Shown piece after piece: positions 33,328 to 40,878 of a DNA stretch of 64,000 nucleotides. Under the pieces are notes generated by a model that ran no database searches, was not told the origin of the DNA, and saw nothing but the letters and a program-made list of their open reading frames with translations. The DNA is taken from assembly GCF_013410655.1 (NCBI RefSeq), contig NZ_JACCFP010000001.1, positions 310,001 through 374,000 of the forward strand, given 5' to 3'. The position numbers were made by a program, and so were the translations under genes. The stretch is from Nocardioides thalensis. Its GTDB lineage: Bacteria > Actinomycetota > Actinomycetes > Propionibacteriales > Nocardioidaceae. Positions within the stretch are counted from its first letter, which is position 1; each line of letters starts with the position of its first letter.

Positions 33328-34149
33328 ATGACCCAGCACAACAGCCCGCCCGTGTCCGCGACGTTCCGCGAGGTGCGGCATCCCCACTCCTCCGGTGATC
33401 TCGCGGGCCTAGCCCGGAGCGGTGACGGGGTCCCGGTCGTCCTCCTCCACGGAGTCATGGCCGACGCTCACGCCTGGCGTCACGTCATGGAGGCAGTGGC
33501 ACCGGGACGACCGGCGGTGGTGCCCAACCGCCGTGGCCGGCGGCCCAGCGGCGACCTCCCCGACGGCTACGCCGTGGAGACCGAGGCGGAGGACCTCCTG
33601 GGCTGGCTCGCGCTACAGGAGGGGCCGGTCGATCTTGTCGGCCACAGCTACGGAGGCTTGATCGCGGTCGAGGCGGTACGCCGCGGAGCGGCCGTGCGGT
33701 CCTTGGTGCTCTACGAACCGGTCGCGCGCCCGTTCGCCGCTGACGCCCTGCCCAAGCTGGAGGAGGCGGTCGAGAACGGCGACCTCGATGCCGCCGTCGA
33801 GATCATCAACGTCGATGTCTCCGGATACAGCCGGGCGCACGTGGACACGCTGCGGGAGGACGCCGCCGTGTGGGCGAAGCTGCGGGCCCTGGCGGCGCCC
33901 GCCGGTGCCGAGCTCGCCGCGATCGAGGCGTTCGACTTCGTGCCCTCGGCGTATTCGTCGCTCGACGTGCCGACGTCGCTGATCGCCGGGGAGCTCAGCC
34001 GCCACCGCCCGCCGTACGGCCCGAGCGTCGACCGGTTCCGCGACGCGCTTCGGGTGGAAGACGTCACCGTGCTCGAGGACCACGACCACCTGGCCCACGT
34101 CACCGGTCCGCTCGCTCTCGCCGAGGCCATCAACGCGGTCATCCGGTGA
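33328..34149 (+). CDS. Alpha/beta hydrolase
   Basis: 273 residues from ATG 33328, five bases after the amidase stop. HG oxyanion region VVLLHGVMADAHAW, nucleophile elbow VDLVGHSYGGLIA (GHSYG), acid region around TSLIAGELSRHRPP and C-terminal His in LEDHDHLAHVTGP. No membrane segment is seen. Probably an ester or amide hydrolase finishing the degradation performed by the upstream enzymes. Convergent with the F420-reductase-like gene, 14 bases away. Confidence 0.85.
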   Translation: MTQHNSPPVSATFREVRHPHSSGDLAGLARSGDGVPVVLLHGVMADAHAWRHVMEAVAPGRPAVVPNRRGRRPSGDLPDGYAVETEAEDLLGWLALQEGPVDLVGHSYGGLIAVEAVRRGAAVRSLVLYEPVARPFAADALPKLEEAVENGDLDAAVEIINVDVSGYSRAHVDTLREDAAVWAKLRALAAPAGAELAAIEAFDFVPSAYSSLDVPTSLIAGELSRHRPPYGPSVDRFRDALRVEDVTVLEDHDHLAHVTGPLALAEAINAVIR

Positions 34150-34163
34150 TCGAGTCGCCGCCA

Positions 34164-34799
34164 TCAACCATCGGCCGACAGCAGGTTGAAGGCGGACCGG
34201 AGCGGCGTCTGCCCGCTGGCCAACGCTCGGATCATGATGATGGCCATGGCCTCGAGGTGCCGCGCCTGCGACAGGTCGCCGATGTCGAGGGGATCCCCGA
34301 GCAGCTCGATGAGCGGACGAGCCACCGACCTCGCCTCCTCACTGCCGCAGAACGGGACGCGCAACGGCGCGCCCCCGTACGTCGTCGGCGTGCGCCACAC
34401 GTCCGCGTGACACAGGTTGAACGCCTTGACGACCTTGCTGCCGACGGCCCGGAACTCCACCTCCTCGGCCAGGGACCTGCCGTCCCACCGGACCTGGGAG
34501 TAGTCGCCGAGGTGGACCGCATTGCCGCAGTCGATGACGGTCGTTCCGGCGAGCGTGCCCCGCGACGCGCCCGCGAGGTCGAGCGTCTCGCCGAGCCCTT
34601 CGCTCCGAACGGCCAGGAGTGCCACATCGGCGAAGGCCGCGACCTCAGCCAGGGTGCCGTGCTCGACTCCGAGGTCCGCGGAGAGCTGCTGCGCGCGTTC
34701 GGGTGTGCGGCCGCCGACCACCACGTCGTGGCCCGCACCGATCCAATGCGGTGCGATTGCCGAGGCCATCATTCCTGAACCGAGGATTCCGATCTTCAC
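34164..34799 (-). CDS. NADPH-dependent F420 reductase-like (ProC/TrkA-type Rossmann) oxidoreductase
   Basis: 211 residues from GTG 34799; the reading frame before it has no conserved sequence. Dinucleotide-binding GILGSGMMASAIAPHWIGAGHDVVVGGRTP at the N-terminus, then FADVALLAVRSEGL and VIDCGNAV. The C-terminal part has KVVKAFNLCHADVWRTP and the FCGSEEARSVARPLIELLGDP segment common to this family. Related proteins reduce F420 or other substrates with NADPH. The exact reaction is open. Divergent from an HxlR regulator with which it shares a long palindrome, so it is the likely regulated target. Confidence 0.82.
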   Translation of the reverse strand: MKIGILGSGMMASAIAPHWIGAGHDVVVGGRTPERAQQLSADLGVEHGTLAEVAAFADVALLAVRSEGLGETLDLAGASRGTLAGTTVIDCGNAVHLGDYSQVRWDGRSLAEEVEFRAVGSKVVKAFNLCHADVWRTPTTYGGAPLRVPFCGSEEARSVARPLIELLGDPLDIGDLSQARHLEAMAIIMIRALASGQTPLRSAFNLLSADG

Positions 34800-34819
34800 G
34801 ACGTCGACGTTAGGAACGG

Positions 34820-34843
34820 CGAGGGAACCGATCGGTTCCCTCG
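34820..34843. promoter_or_regulatory. 24-bp perfect palindrome between the F420-reductase-like and HxlR genes
   Basis: Half-site CGAGGGAACCGA followed directly by its exact reverse complement, centred between 34831 and 34832. It sits in the 87-base divergent gap, 20 bases from one start and 43 bases from the other. Probably the HxlR operator controlling both genes. Confidence 0.8.
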
Positions 34844-34886
34844 TCGATCCGCGCACGGCGCGTGACGCCGGGGCTAGCGTGGGCGC

Positions 34887-35216
34887 GTGGAGCACGACGT
34901 CTTCCTCGCCGACTGCCCGGCCCGCACGACGCTCGGCGTCATCGGCAACACGTGGACCGTGGTCGTCGTCGCCGCGCTCGGGGAGTCCGACATGAGGTAC
35001 GGCGAGCTGCAGACCAGGATCGGTGGCATCAGCAAGAAGATGCTGACCCAGACCCTGCGGCACCTGGTCGACTCGGGACTGGTGGCTCGATCGGCAGAGC
35101 CGCCCCGCCACTACTCGCTGACCGACCTGGGCCGGACCCTGCTGGAGCCGGTGGCCGCGTTGGTGCGGTGGGCAGAGGAGAACGCCGAGCGCCTGCTCGA
35201 TCCGGTCCCCGACTGA
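34887..35216 (+). CDS. HxlR-family transcriptional regulator
   Basis: 109 residues, GTG start. Typical HxlR winged helix: a Cys near the start (LADCPARTTLGVIGNTWTVVVVAAL), MRYGELQTRIGGISKKMLTQTLRHLVDSGLVAR, then PPRHYSLTDLGRTLLEPVAALVRWA. The Cys at residue 10 is in the position used for thiol or electrophile sensing by some members. It probably represses itself and the divergent reductase through the 24-bp palindrome. Its 3' end overlaps the convergent amidase gene by about 106 bases. Confidence 0.9.
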   Translation: MEHDVFLADCPARTTLGVIGNTWTVVVVAALGESDMRYGELQTRIGGISKKMLTQTLRHLVDSGLVARSAEPPRHYSLTDLGRTLLEPVAALVRWAEENAERLLDPVPD

Positions 35217-36364
35217 CGGAACCACCGCAGCGCAAGCTCCAACAGGTCACGGTCGCGTCCCGGAGCCGCGACCAGGCACAGGCCGCAGGGCAGGCCGCTC
35301 GTCGCCGTCAGCGGGACGGTCACGGCGGGCAGCCCGCCGATGCCGGCGACGCACGTCAGCGCGAGCGTCGCGTCGCGCACCCGCCGGAGGTCGGAGCCGA
35401 TCACCGGAGCGACGGTGGGCGCCGACGGCAGCACCAGGACACGATCGCCGACGAGCTCGCGGATCGTACGACGGGCGCGGTCGACGTTCGCCCGCGCCGA
35501 TCCGGCCGCGTCGTCGGTCACCGAGCGGGCGCGCTCGAACCGGGCGCGGACGTCCAGCCCCAATGTGTCCGTCCGGCCCTCGAGCCACGCGCCGTGCGCC
35601 CGCCACGCCTCCCAGGCCTGGAGCACGATGAACGCCTCGCGCCACTCCTCCAGGGGGAGTCGCCCGGGCGCGAGGGGCTGGTGGTCGAGGCCGGTTCGGA
35701 CCACGTGCGCCACCTCTGGGTCGGCGAGCTCGAAAAGCTGCGCAATTGAGACGAGGTCGTCCCGGCCGCCGGGCGACGCCGGCAGCAGCACCTCGCCCAC
35801 CCGCGCCAGCGTCGCTGCGTCCCGGGTCATCCACCCGACCGTGTCGAACGTCGGCGCCATCGGCAGCAGGCCGACCCGGGAGACCGCGTCATGAGTCGTC
35901 CGGATCCCGTACAGCCCCTGGTACGCCGCCGGCACCCGGATCGATCCGCCGGTGTCGGTGCCGAGCCCGACGCTCACCTCACCGAGCGCGACGGCGGCGG
36001 CCGGTCCCGAGGACGACCCGCCCGGGAGCCGGCCCGGCGCCGCCGGGTTCGGGGGAGTGCCGTAGTGGTCGTTGGCGCCGGCGAGGGAGTACGCGAACTC
36101 GTCGGTCTGCGCGATCCCGCGGACCGATGCTCCGGCGGCCAGCAGCATCGTCACCGTCCGGGCGTGCGAAGCGGCGGGACGTGCCGCGCGGAGGTAGGCC
36201 GGGTTCCCCGCGCCGACCGGCCACCCGGCGACGTCGTACAGGTCCTTGACCGCGACGGTCTCGCCGGCCAGCGGGCCGTCGGTTGCTCCCGCAACCAGCG
36301 GGTCGCCGCGCTCCCGCCACACCGTCGCGTCCGCCATGGCGTCAGCGAACCATCCGTGTGCCAT
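35111..36364 (-). CDS. Amidase (amidase-signature family), second copy
   Basis: 417 residues. Triad regions: Lys in ETVAVKDLYDVAGWPVGAGNP, LPGGSSSGPAAAVALGEVSVGLGTDTGGS and IRVPAAYQGLYGIRTTHDAVS. The C-terminal ALTCVAGIGGLPAVTVPLTA and GLPCGLCLVAAPGRDRDLLELALRWF are typical. The last about 35 residues lie antisense to the HxlR gene and are poorly conserved in character, so the original stop may have been lost. ATG 36364 overlaps the MerR stop, and ATG 36337 is an alternative start. It is probably co-transcribed with the MerR gene. Confidence 0.85.
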   Translation of the reverse strand: MAHGWFADAMADATVWRERGDPLVAGATDGPLAGETVAVKDLYDVAGWPVGAGNPAYLRAARPAASHARTVTMLLAAGASVRGIAQTDEFAYSLAGANDHYGTPPNPAAPGRLPGGSSSGPAAAVALGEVSVGLGTDTGGSIRVPAAYQGLYGIRTTHDAVSRVGLLPMAPTFDTVGWMTRDAATLARVGEVLLPASPGGRDDLVSIAQLFELADPEVAHVVRTGLDHQPLAPGRLPLEEWREAFIVLQAWEAWRAHGAWLEGRTDTLGLDVRARFERARSVTDDAAGSARANVDRARRTIRELVGDRVLVLPSAPTVAPVIGSDLRRVRDATLALTCVAGIGGLPAVTVPLTATSGLPCGLCLVAAPGRDRDLLELALRWFRQSGTGSSRRSAFSSAHRTNAATGSSRVRPRSVSE

Positions 36365-36731
36365 CCGTGTGCATCGACTCGTCGCGATCGGCGCCGGTCA
36401 CTCGCGCGACGATCTCGTCCAGCACCGACAGTGCTCGGTGCCGGTCGCGGATCTCGCGAAGGATCCGGCTGCGCTCGTCCAGCAGCGCCGCCACTGGTCG
36501 CGACGGGTCGGCACCGGACCGCTCCAGCGCCGGCACCAGCTCTGCGATCCGGCGACTGTGCAGGCCGGCGGCGTAGAGCTCCTGCACCAGCACGACGCGG
36601 TCTACGTCCGCCGCTCGGTAGCGCCGTTGACCACCGGGTCCCCGGTGGGGCCGGAGGATCTGGAGCTCCTCGTAGTAGCGCAGGGCGCGTACGGTCACGC
36701 CCGTCCGCGCGGCGAGCTCGCCGATCCTCAC
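36342..36731 (-). CDS. MerR-family transcriptional regulator
   Basis: 129 residues from GTG 36731, where the canonical start VRIGELAARTGVTVRALRYYEELQIL begins. The longer in-frame ATG at 36791 adds an unconserved Pro/Arg leader. The DNA-binding domain covers about 1-70 (QRRYRAADVDRVVLVQELYAAGL), followed by a short coiled-coil and a His/Asp-containing tail. No cysteine metal-binding set is visible, so a small-molecule effector is more likely than a metal. It overlaps the amidase gene by about 23 bases and probably controls it. Confidence 0.88.
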   Translation of the reverse strand: MRIGELAARTGVTVRALRYYEELQILRPHRGPGGQRRYRAADVDRVVLVQELYAAGLHSRRIAELVPALERSGADPSRPVAALLDERSRILREIRDRHRALSVLDEIVARVTGADRDESMHTDGTRMVR

Positions 36732-36833
36732 GGCTGGCAACCTGACTGCACGGTTGTAGCCTCGGCGACCCGGCGCGGCGGGCACAGGCACGAACGCGCC
36801 AGGCAGGGTCAGGTTCGCGCCGCGTCCGGTGAC

Positions 36834-37958
36834 CTACAGCTGCGCATCCAGCCACGCGAGCAGGTCCGCCGCGCCCAGGTCGAGCACCGATCCGTGGGTG
36901 GCGCCGTCGTACACGCGGAGGTCGACGGTCGAGCCGTTCGATCGCGACATCTCGACCATCTCCTGCGTGTCGCCGACGGGTACGACGTGGTCGGCCGTCC
37001 CCTGCATGACGAGCAGCGGTCCGTCCGCGCTGCGATGCCCGACCTCGGACTCGCGGAACCACGCCCGCAGTCGGTCAACGGCGGCCTGATCGACCGGCTC
37101 GAACTCCGACGCCGGCAGGGCCGCCTGCACGAACACCTGGGTGAGGTCGTCGAAGCAGAGGTCCAGCACCTCAGGAAGCAGAGCCCGGGCGCGCGGGCCG
37201 AGATAGTCGGCCCACCTCAGCTCGGGGTGCTGGGTCCAGATGCCCACGAGCATCATCGTGTAGAACTGCTGCTCCAGCGGGTGGGGCGACGCGATGGCGT
37301 CCACGTAGCGCGTCATGTTCGGGGCAGGAGCGAACGCCGCCGCCCCCGCGAACTGGAGCAGCCCGTCGTAGTCGTCGGCGATCTCGGCCGTCGCGACGGC
37401 CGCCTGGCCGCCCTGCGAGTGACCGGCGGCGACCCACGACGAGGAGACGTTGCCGAGCAGGGATCGTGCCGCTCGCACCGAGTCGACGGTCGCCCGGGCC
37501 TCCGACTCGGAGATCAGGTAGGGGTGCACCCCCGCCGTGCCGAGCCCCGGATAGTCGGTGGCGGCGACGACGTACCCAGCGGCGAGGATCTGGCTCAGGA
37601 GCCCGCCGTACGCCGCGCCCTTGATAGCGGACGGCGCGCAGCCGTCGTCGATGCCGGTCGTGCCGTGGTCCCACGCCACCACCGGCCAGCCGCCGGCCGG
37701 CGCCGGTCCGGGCGGCACCAGGACCAAGCCGCTCGAGGAGGTCGGACCGCCGTCCGGCGTCGTGGTGTAGTACTCGACGCGCCAGGCGAGCGTGCCGGGC
37801 GGATACGAGTCATCCGTCGGGAGCAGGTGCTGCTCCTTGAGCATCCCGGCCCAGACCGGGACCTCCGTGGTGCGCGGTCGCTGGACCGCCTCCCCGGCCC
37901 CCGGTGCCGCCCACCCGATCAGAGCCACCGCGACCAATACCGCCAGATATCTCCGCAT
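36834..37958 (-). CDS. Secreted lipase (secretory lipase family)
   Basis: 374 residues from ATG 37958, preceded by AAGGA. The in-frame start at 38030 lacks this. A signal peptide is clear: MRRYLAVLVAVALIGWAAPGAGEA with cleavage near residue 24. The family motifs are present: YGGLLSQILAAGYVVAATDYPGLG, the elbow AAGHSQGGQAAVATA (GHSQG), the acid in VMQGTADHVVPVGD and the His in YDGATHGSVLDLGAADLLAWL. It acts outside the cell on lipid or other ester substrates. Divergent from the PucR regulator. Confidence 0.88.
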   Translation of the reverse strand: MRRYLAVLVAVALIGWAAPGAGEAVQRPRTTEVPVWAGMLKEQHLLPTDDSYPPGTLAWRVEYYTTTPDGGPTSSSGLVLVPPGPAPAGGWPVVAWDHGTTGIDDGCAPSAIKGAAYGGLLSQILAAGYVVAATDYPGLGTAGVHPYLISESEARATVDSVRAARSLLGNVSSSWVAAGHSQGGQAAVATAEIADDYDGLLQFAGAAAFAPAPNMTRYVDAIASPHPLEQQFYTMMLVGIWTQHPELRWADYLGPRARALLPEVLDLCFDDLTQVFVQAALPASEFEPVDQAAVDRLRAWFRESEVGHRSADGPLLVMQGTADHVVPVGDTQEMVEMSRSNGSTVDLRVYDGATHGSVLDLGAADLLAWLDAQL

Positions 37959-38006
37959 CGATCCTTCACTCCTCCGCTCGAACCTGCGCCGTTCGACCAT
38001 GGAGAG

Positions 38007-38098
38007 CCCTGCCGCGCGGGGGAGGTGCAAGGACCGGCTGGAGGTAAAAGGTTCCCTTCGTCGGCGTGTCGACGGATGCTTTTACGCGCGCGGCAGGG
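38007..38098. promoter_or_regulatory. Paired inverted repeats between the lipase and PucR genes
   Basis: The 180-base divergent gap contains two inverted repeats. CCCTGCCGCGCG (38007-38018) is matched perfectly by CGCGCGGCAGGG (38087-38098), and inside that span GTAAAAG (38044-38050) is matched by CTTTTAC (38079-38085). The AT-containing inner pair stands out in very GC-rich DNA. Candidate operator for the PucR regulator or a structured leader. Confidence 0.45.
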
Positions 38099-38138
38099 TT
38101 CAGAATGCATGACAACGACGCTGTTCCGAGGAGACCAG

Positions 38139-39794
38139 GTGACGCCGGCAACCGACCGCCCGACGATCCGCCGGATCCTCGACGAGCTCGGCTCCACGCT
38201 GCTCAGGCACGTCTCGGGTGACGTCGATCGCGCGCCGGCGGTGGAGAACGTCCTTATCCACGCCGACGACGAGGAGGCGGTCGGGACGCAGGGCGCCGTC
38301 GTCCTCGGCGTCGGTCTCACCAGTCCGGGGGAGATCGCCACGCTGATCAACCAGCTCGCGGCCGCCGACGCAGGCGCGCTGATCGTCAGGGACCCGGTCC
38401 CGATGACGGCCGAGCTCGAGCGGGTGGTGGCCGAAGCCCCGGTGGTGCTGCTCTCCCTGGCGTCCGGGGCGTCCTGGGTCCAGCTCACGAGTCTCCTCCT
38501 GAGCCTGGCGTCGGCGCCGACCGAGGTCGACCAGGAGTCCGGCGCAGCGCCCGGCCTGCTGCTGGGAGACCTCTTCTCTGTCGCCAACGCGATCTCCGCC
38601 CTGGTCGACGCGCCGGTGACGATCGAGGACCGTGCGTCGCGGGTGCTCGCCTTCTCCGGTCGTCAGGACGAGGCCGACGAGTCCAGGCTGCAGACCATCC
38701 TCGGTCGCCAGGTGCCTGACGACTACGTGCGTGTCCTCGAGCAGCGCGGGGTGTTCCAGAGGCTGTACCGCGAGGACGCCCCGATCTATCTCCAACCGTT
38801 CGCCGACGGCCCGATCGACATCGCCCGGGTCGCCGTCGCGGTCCGGGCGGGTGACGAGTTCCTCGGCTCGATCTGGGCAGCGGTCGACGGCCCGTTGACG
38901 CCCGAGCGGGAGGCGGGCCTGCGGGACGCCGCGAAGATCGTCGCCCTGCACCTGCTCCGCCTGCGCGCTGGGTCCGACACGCGCCGGCGCCTCAACAGCG
39001 AGCTGATGGCTGCCGCCCTGACCGGTGGTCCCGCGGCGGCCGAGGCGCTCGATCGCCTCGGCCTGTCCGGTCGTCGGCTGGTGGTCATGGCGCTCGGCCA
39101 GACGCGGTCCGCCCACGACCCCGTGTCGAGCGTCGATCTCGCGCGGTCGACCGCGGAGCGTCAGTGGCTGCACGACGCGTTCGCCGTCCACGTGGGTGCG
39201 ACCCACCTCAAGGCCGCGACGGCGACCATCGGCACCACCAGCTACGCGATCCTCCCGCTGCTCGACAACGCCTCTGCCGCCGGGCTTCGCACGCTCGCGG
39301 CCACGTTCCTCGAGCGCACCGGCACCCGGATCCCCTGTCACGTCGTGATCACCCACGAGGCCACCAACGTGCTCGAGCTGAGGGGCGCCAGGGTCGAGGC
39401 CGACCGCGCACTGCGCGTGCTACGGGTGACGGGCCGCGCGCCGTGCGTCGCCCATGTCGCCGACGTCGAGAGCGACGCCCTGCTCCTCGACCTCGGCGAC
39501 CTCCACGCGGCGCGGGGGTCGCACCTGTCCGGGCCGGTCGAGCGGCTACGGCAGTACGACGAGAGCAACGGCAGCACCATGCTGGCCACCCTGGGCGCGT
39601 GGTTCGACAGCTTCGGCGACGTACGCCTCGCCGCCGAGGCCATCCACGTGCACCCCAACACGTTCCGCTACCGGCTGCGGCGCATCGCGGAGATCGGGCA
39701 GCTCGATCTCGACGACCCCAGCGAGCGACTGGCCGCGATGCTGCAGGTGCGTCTACTCCAGCTGACGGAGGACTCTCACGCCGAGAGTCGCTGA
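38139..39794 (+). CDS. PucR-family transcriptional regulator
   Basis: 551 residues from GTG 38139, chosen because GAGGAG lies 5 bases upstream. ATG 38109 is an alternative. N-terminal purine-catabolism-type domain (PTIRRILDELGS, AVVLGVGLTSPGEIATLINQLA, GALIVRD), a middle GAF-like region (FSVANAISALVDAPVTIED), and the C-terminal helix-turn-helix LATLGAWFDSFGDVRLAAEAIHVHPNTFRYRL, RRIAEIGQLDLDDP. PucR proteins usually activate catabolic genes for purines, amino acids or related nitrogen compounds. It faces the same way as the threonine dehydratase and aminopeptidase genes and probably controls the nitrogen-scavenging cluster. Confidence 0.88.
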   Translation: MTPATDRPTIRRILDELGSTLLRHVSGDVDRAPAVENVLIHADDEEAVGTQGAVVLGVGLTSPGEIATLINQLAAADAGALIVRDPVPMTAELERVVAEAPVVLLSLASGASWVQLTSLLLSLASAPTEVDQESGAAPGLLLGDLFSVANAISALVDAPVTIEDRASRVLAFSGRQDEADESRLQTILGRQVPDDYVRVLEQRGVFQRLYREDAPIYLQPFADGPIDIARVAVAVRAGDEFLGSIWAAVDGPLTPEREAGLRDAAKIVALHLLRLRAGSDTRRRLNSELMAAALTGGPAAAEALDRLGLSGRRLVVMALGQTRSAHDPVSSVDLARSTAERQWLHDAFAVHVGATHLKAATATIGTTSYAILPLLDNASAAGLRTLAATFLERTGTRIPCHVVITHEATNVLELRGARVEADRALRVLRVTGRAPCVAHVADVESDALLLDLGDLHAARGSHLSGPVERLRQYDESNGSTMLATLGAWFDSFGDVRLAAEAIHVHPNTFRYRLRRIAEIGQLDLDDPSERLAAMLQVRLLQLTEDSHAESR

Positions 39795-39882
39795 GGCGCT
39801 TCGGACGATCCGACCAAGGCGTCCGTCGTGGGTTGGACCCTCCGACGATCCGGATCGACTCCGACTGCGGTGGGATCGGGAT

Positions 39883-40878
39883 GTGCAATCCGAGCCTGCG
39901 GAGGTCACTGGTGCGGCGGCGACGTTGCCCACGCTGTCGGACGTCTTCCAAGCCGCGCGGACCCTCCGGGGGACGGCGGTCCGCACGCCCGTGCTGGAGT
40001 CGACCGAGCTGAACAACCGGTGGGGCTGTGAGCTGTTCTTCAAGGTCGAGGGTCTGCAGCGGACCGGGTCGTTCAAGTTCCGCGGGGCGTACAACCTGGT
40101 CTCCCGCCTGTCGCCGGAGCAGCTCACTGCGGGGCTGGTCACGTCGTCGTCCGGCAACCACGCCCAGGCCGTCGCGCTGGCCGCTCGGCTCGTCGGTACG
40201 ACGGCGACGATCCTCATGCCGCACGATGCGGCCGAGTCCAAGCGACGCGCGACCGAGCGCCTCGGCGCGGACGTCGTCGAGTTCGACAGGTATCACGACG
40301 ATCCCGACGAGGTCCTGGAGGACGTCGCCCGGCGCTCGGGCCGGACGATCGTCCATCCGTACGACGACCCGCGGATCGTGGCGGGAGCGGGAACCGTCGC
40401 CCGGGAGCTCCTCGAGGAGGTCGGACCGCTCGACGTGCTGATCGTGCCCGTCGGCGGTGGCGGACTGTTGGCGGGCACCGGGCTCGCGAGCTCGGACCAG
40501 CGCCCGATGCCGAGGATCATCGGCGTCGAGCCGGCGTCCTCGGACGACTGGGCACGATCGATGGCGGCCGGTTCGCGGGTCCGGGGCACGGTCCGTGAGG
40601 GCGTCGCGGACGGGCAGCAGCTGCCGATCCCCGGGGAGCTGACCTTCGCGATCGCGCAGTTCTACACCGACCAGGTGGTGGTCGTCTCTGACGACCAGAT
40701 CCGCCGGGCGGTGCGCACGTTGGTCGACGAGCTGCACGTGGTGGTGGAGCCGAGCGGTGCGAGTGCGTTCGCCGCGTTGCTGGCCGACCGGGTCGACGTG
40801 CGGGGCGGCCGGGTGGGCGTCGTGCTCAGCGGCGGCAACATCGATGTCGCCCGCCTGACGAACCTGCTGGGCCGCTGA
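39883..40878 (+). CDS. Threonine/serine dehydratase (PLP, fold II)
   Basis: 331 residues, GTG start. Lys Schiff-base region TGSFKFRGAYN, then SSGNHAQAVALAARL, the phosphate-binding VGGGGLLAGTG, and the C-terminal VVVEPSGASAFAALL with LSGGNID. No C-terminal ACT regulatory domain is present, so it is of the catabolic TdcB type rather than the feedback-inhibited IlvA type. The reaction is deamination of threonine or serine to a 2-oxoacid and ammonia via an enamine. It overlaps the aminopeptidase gene by one base (TGATG), and a RidA gene lies 14.6 kb away. Confidence 0.87.
   Translation: MQSEPAEVTGAAATLPTLSDVFQAARTLRGTAVRTPVLESTELNNRWGCELFFKVEGLQRTGSFKFRGAYNLVSRLSPEQLTAGLVTSSSGNHAQAVALAARLVGTTATILMPHDAAESKRRATERLGADVVEFDRYHDDPDEVLEDVARRSGRTIVHPYDDPRIVAGAGTVARELLEEVGPLDVLIVPVGGGGLLAGTGLASSDQRPMPRIIGVEPASSDDWARSMAAGSRVRGTVREGVADGQQLPIPGELTFAIAQFYTDQVVVVSDDQIRRAVRTLVDELHVVVEPSGASAFAALLADRVDVRGGRVGVVLSGGNIDVARLTNLLGR

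Noticed and set aside
36246-38138. Upstream in-frame extension of the PucR regulator to 36246
   Set aside because: It crosses the lipase and MerR genes on the other strand. The conserved protein starts near 38139.
38100-39356. 418-codon minus-strand frame inside the PucR gene, and similar long antisense frames throughout 35-64 kb
   Set aside because: High G+C makes stop codons rare. These frames are Arg/Gly/His-rich with no motifs and lie opposite well-supported genes.
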